Shown here: positions 63,586 through 64,000 of the stretch, in pieces
Numbering within the stretch: position 1 is the stretch's first letter
How the letters are laid out: the number at the start of each line of letters is the position of its first letter
NCBI GenBank assembly: GCA_949316495.1
Contig: OX439001.1
Span: 31,882,964-31,946,963 of the forward strand
Direction of reading: 5' to 3'
Length of the DNA stretch: 64,000 bases
From: Amphiduros pacificus
Taxonomy: Eukaryota > Annelida > Polychaeta > Phyllodocida > Hesionidae
Notes under the pieces: generated by a model
The model's input: the letters and a program-made list of their open reading frames with translations, nothing else
Databases searched by the model: none
Told to the model about the DNA's origin: nothing
Program-made: the position numbers and the translations under genes

Positions 63586-64000
63586 TGTTCTGCGCTCTCT
63601 GAGCGCATTTTAATTTTTATTCATATCTGCCCAAAACACCTCATTAGTGTTTCTTCATTATTTGTACTTGGACAAAGGGATTTAAAGCATTTATGAAACC
63701 ACAGAGGTCACAGGCAATTTTAAAGAGGTTTCGGGTATGCTTAAATGATATGTGGCCACGAAACTGTGACACAAGCAAGCCATCTCACTAAAGTCATCCG
63801 AAATACACTGACCATGGTTATTGTGGTTTGCTGAAAGTGCCAAGTACTGCCTGTACTCTTTTAATCACCAGATGGCTACACGTATACAATAATATGACCT
63901 CTGATGTGGTCTATCAAGGTGTTAAGCTTGTGCCATTGATCAAATATTAATGGACAAACGTTAATAGGGTTCTGTAAGCCAAAGCACTCTGTTGTTCCAG
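63586..64000. other. AT-rich DNA to window end
   Basis: No exon, repeat or RNA gene was recognised. Confidence 0.4.

Overview
The window looks like nuclear DNA of a lophotrochozoan animal, most likely a marine mollusc (inference). It is AT-rich, its genes are split by GT-AG introns with short exons, it carries many short non-autonomous DNA transposons and tandem arrays, and it holds a tRNA-derived SINE with a CAAA tail and CR1-like LINEs. No bacterial, organellar, LTR-retroviral or Polinton sequence was recognised.

Three protein genes lie on the + strand. (1) 870-8045 is the 3' part of an unrecognised gene for a single-pass membrane protein with an extremely cysteine-rich tail. All its exons are phase 0. 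It ends in two duplicated, apparently alternative last exons, one with a Gly/Gln/Met/His-rich tail and one with a short acidic tail. (2) 18042-33436 is a BRAP (BRCA1-associated protein, BRAP2/IMP) orthologue that I could assemble completely: 15 exons, 1980 coding bases, 659 residues, with RRM-like BRAP2 domain, RING-H2, UBP zinc finger and coiled coil. Its first exon is 6.6 kb upstream of exon 2, across a transposon-filled intron. (3) 37921-60265 is the 5' part of an ANKRD27 (VARP)-like Rab GEF gene: 19 exons and about 509 residues, through the VPS9 domain. No ankyrin repeats are reached before the window ends.

Most other DNA is repetitive. 8.0-17.5 kb holds tandem arrays, a 3.8-kb imperfect inverted repeat and several inverted-repeat elements. 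BRAP intron 1 (18.1-24.8 kb) holds a LINE scrap, two copies of a TA-flanked MITE, a TTAA-flanked MITE, a foldback and a SINE. The intron splitting the BRAP RING holds a Tc/mariner-like element. ANKRD27 intron 1 (13 kb) holds a nearly intact CR1-like LINE inside a 19-bp satellite, then a 4.9-kb nested composite of palindromic elements, then more satellite and a 44-bp minisatellite. Later ANKRD27 introns carry a 74-bp array that copies the exon-2 splice donor, a 146-bp satellite and an hAT-like element. The last 1.5 kb before 63.6 kb is a 442-bp repeat element.

BRAP (Ras/MAPK scaffold and ubiquitin ligase) and ANKRD27 (endosomal Rab GEF) are adjacent and co-oriented about 4.5 kb apart; nothing in the sequence shows a functional link. 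The most notable patterns are the duplicated terminal exons, the tandemly copied splice donor, and transcription-factor-like palindromes (TGACGTCA, TCAAGGTCA, perfect DR1) carried by many unrelated repeat families.
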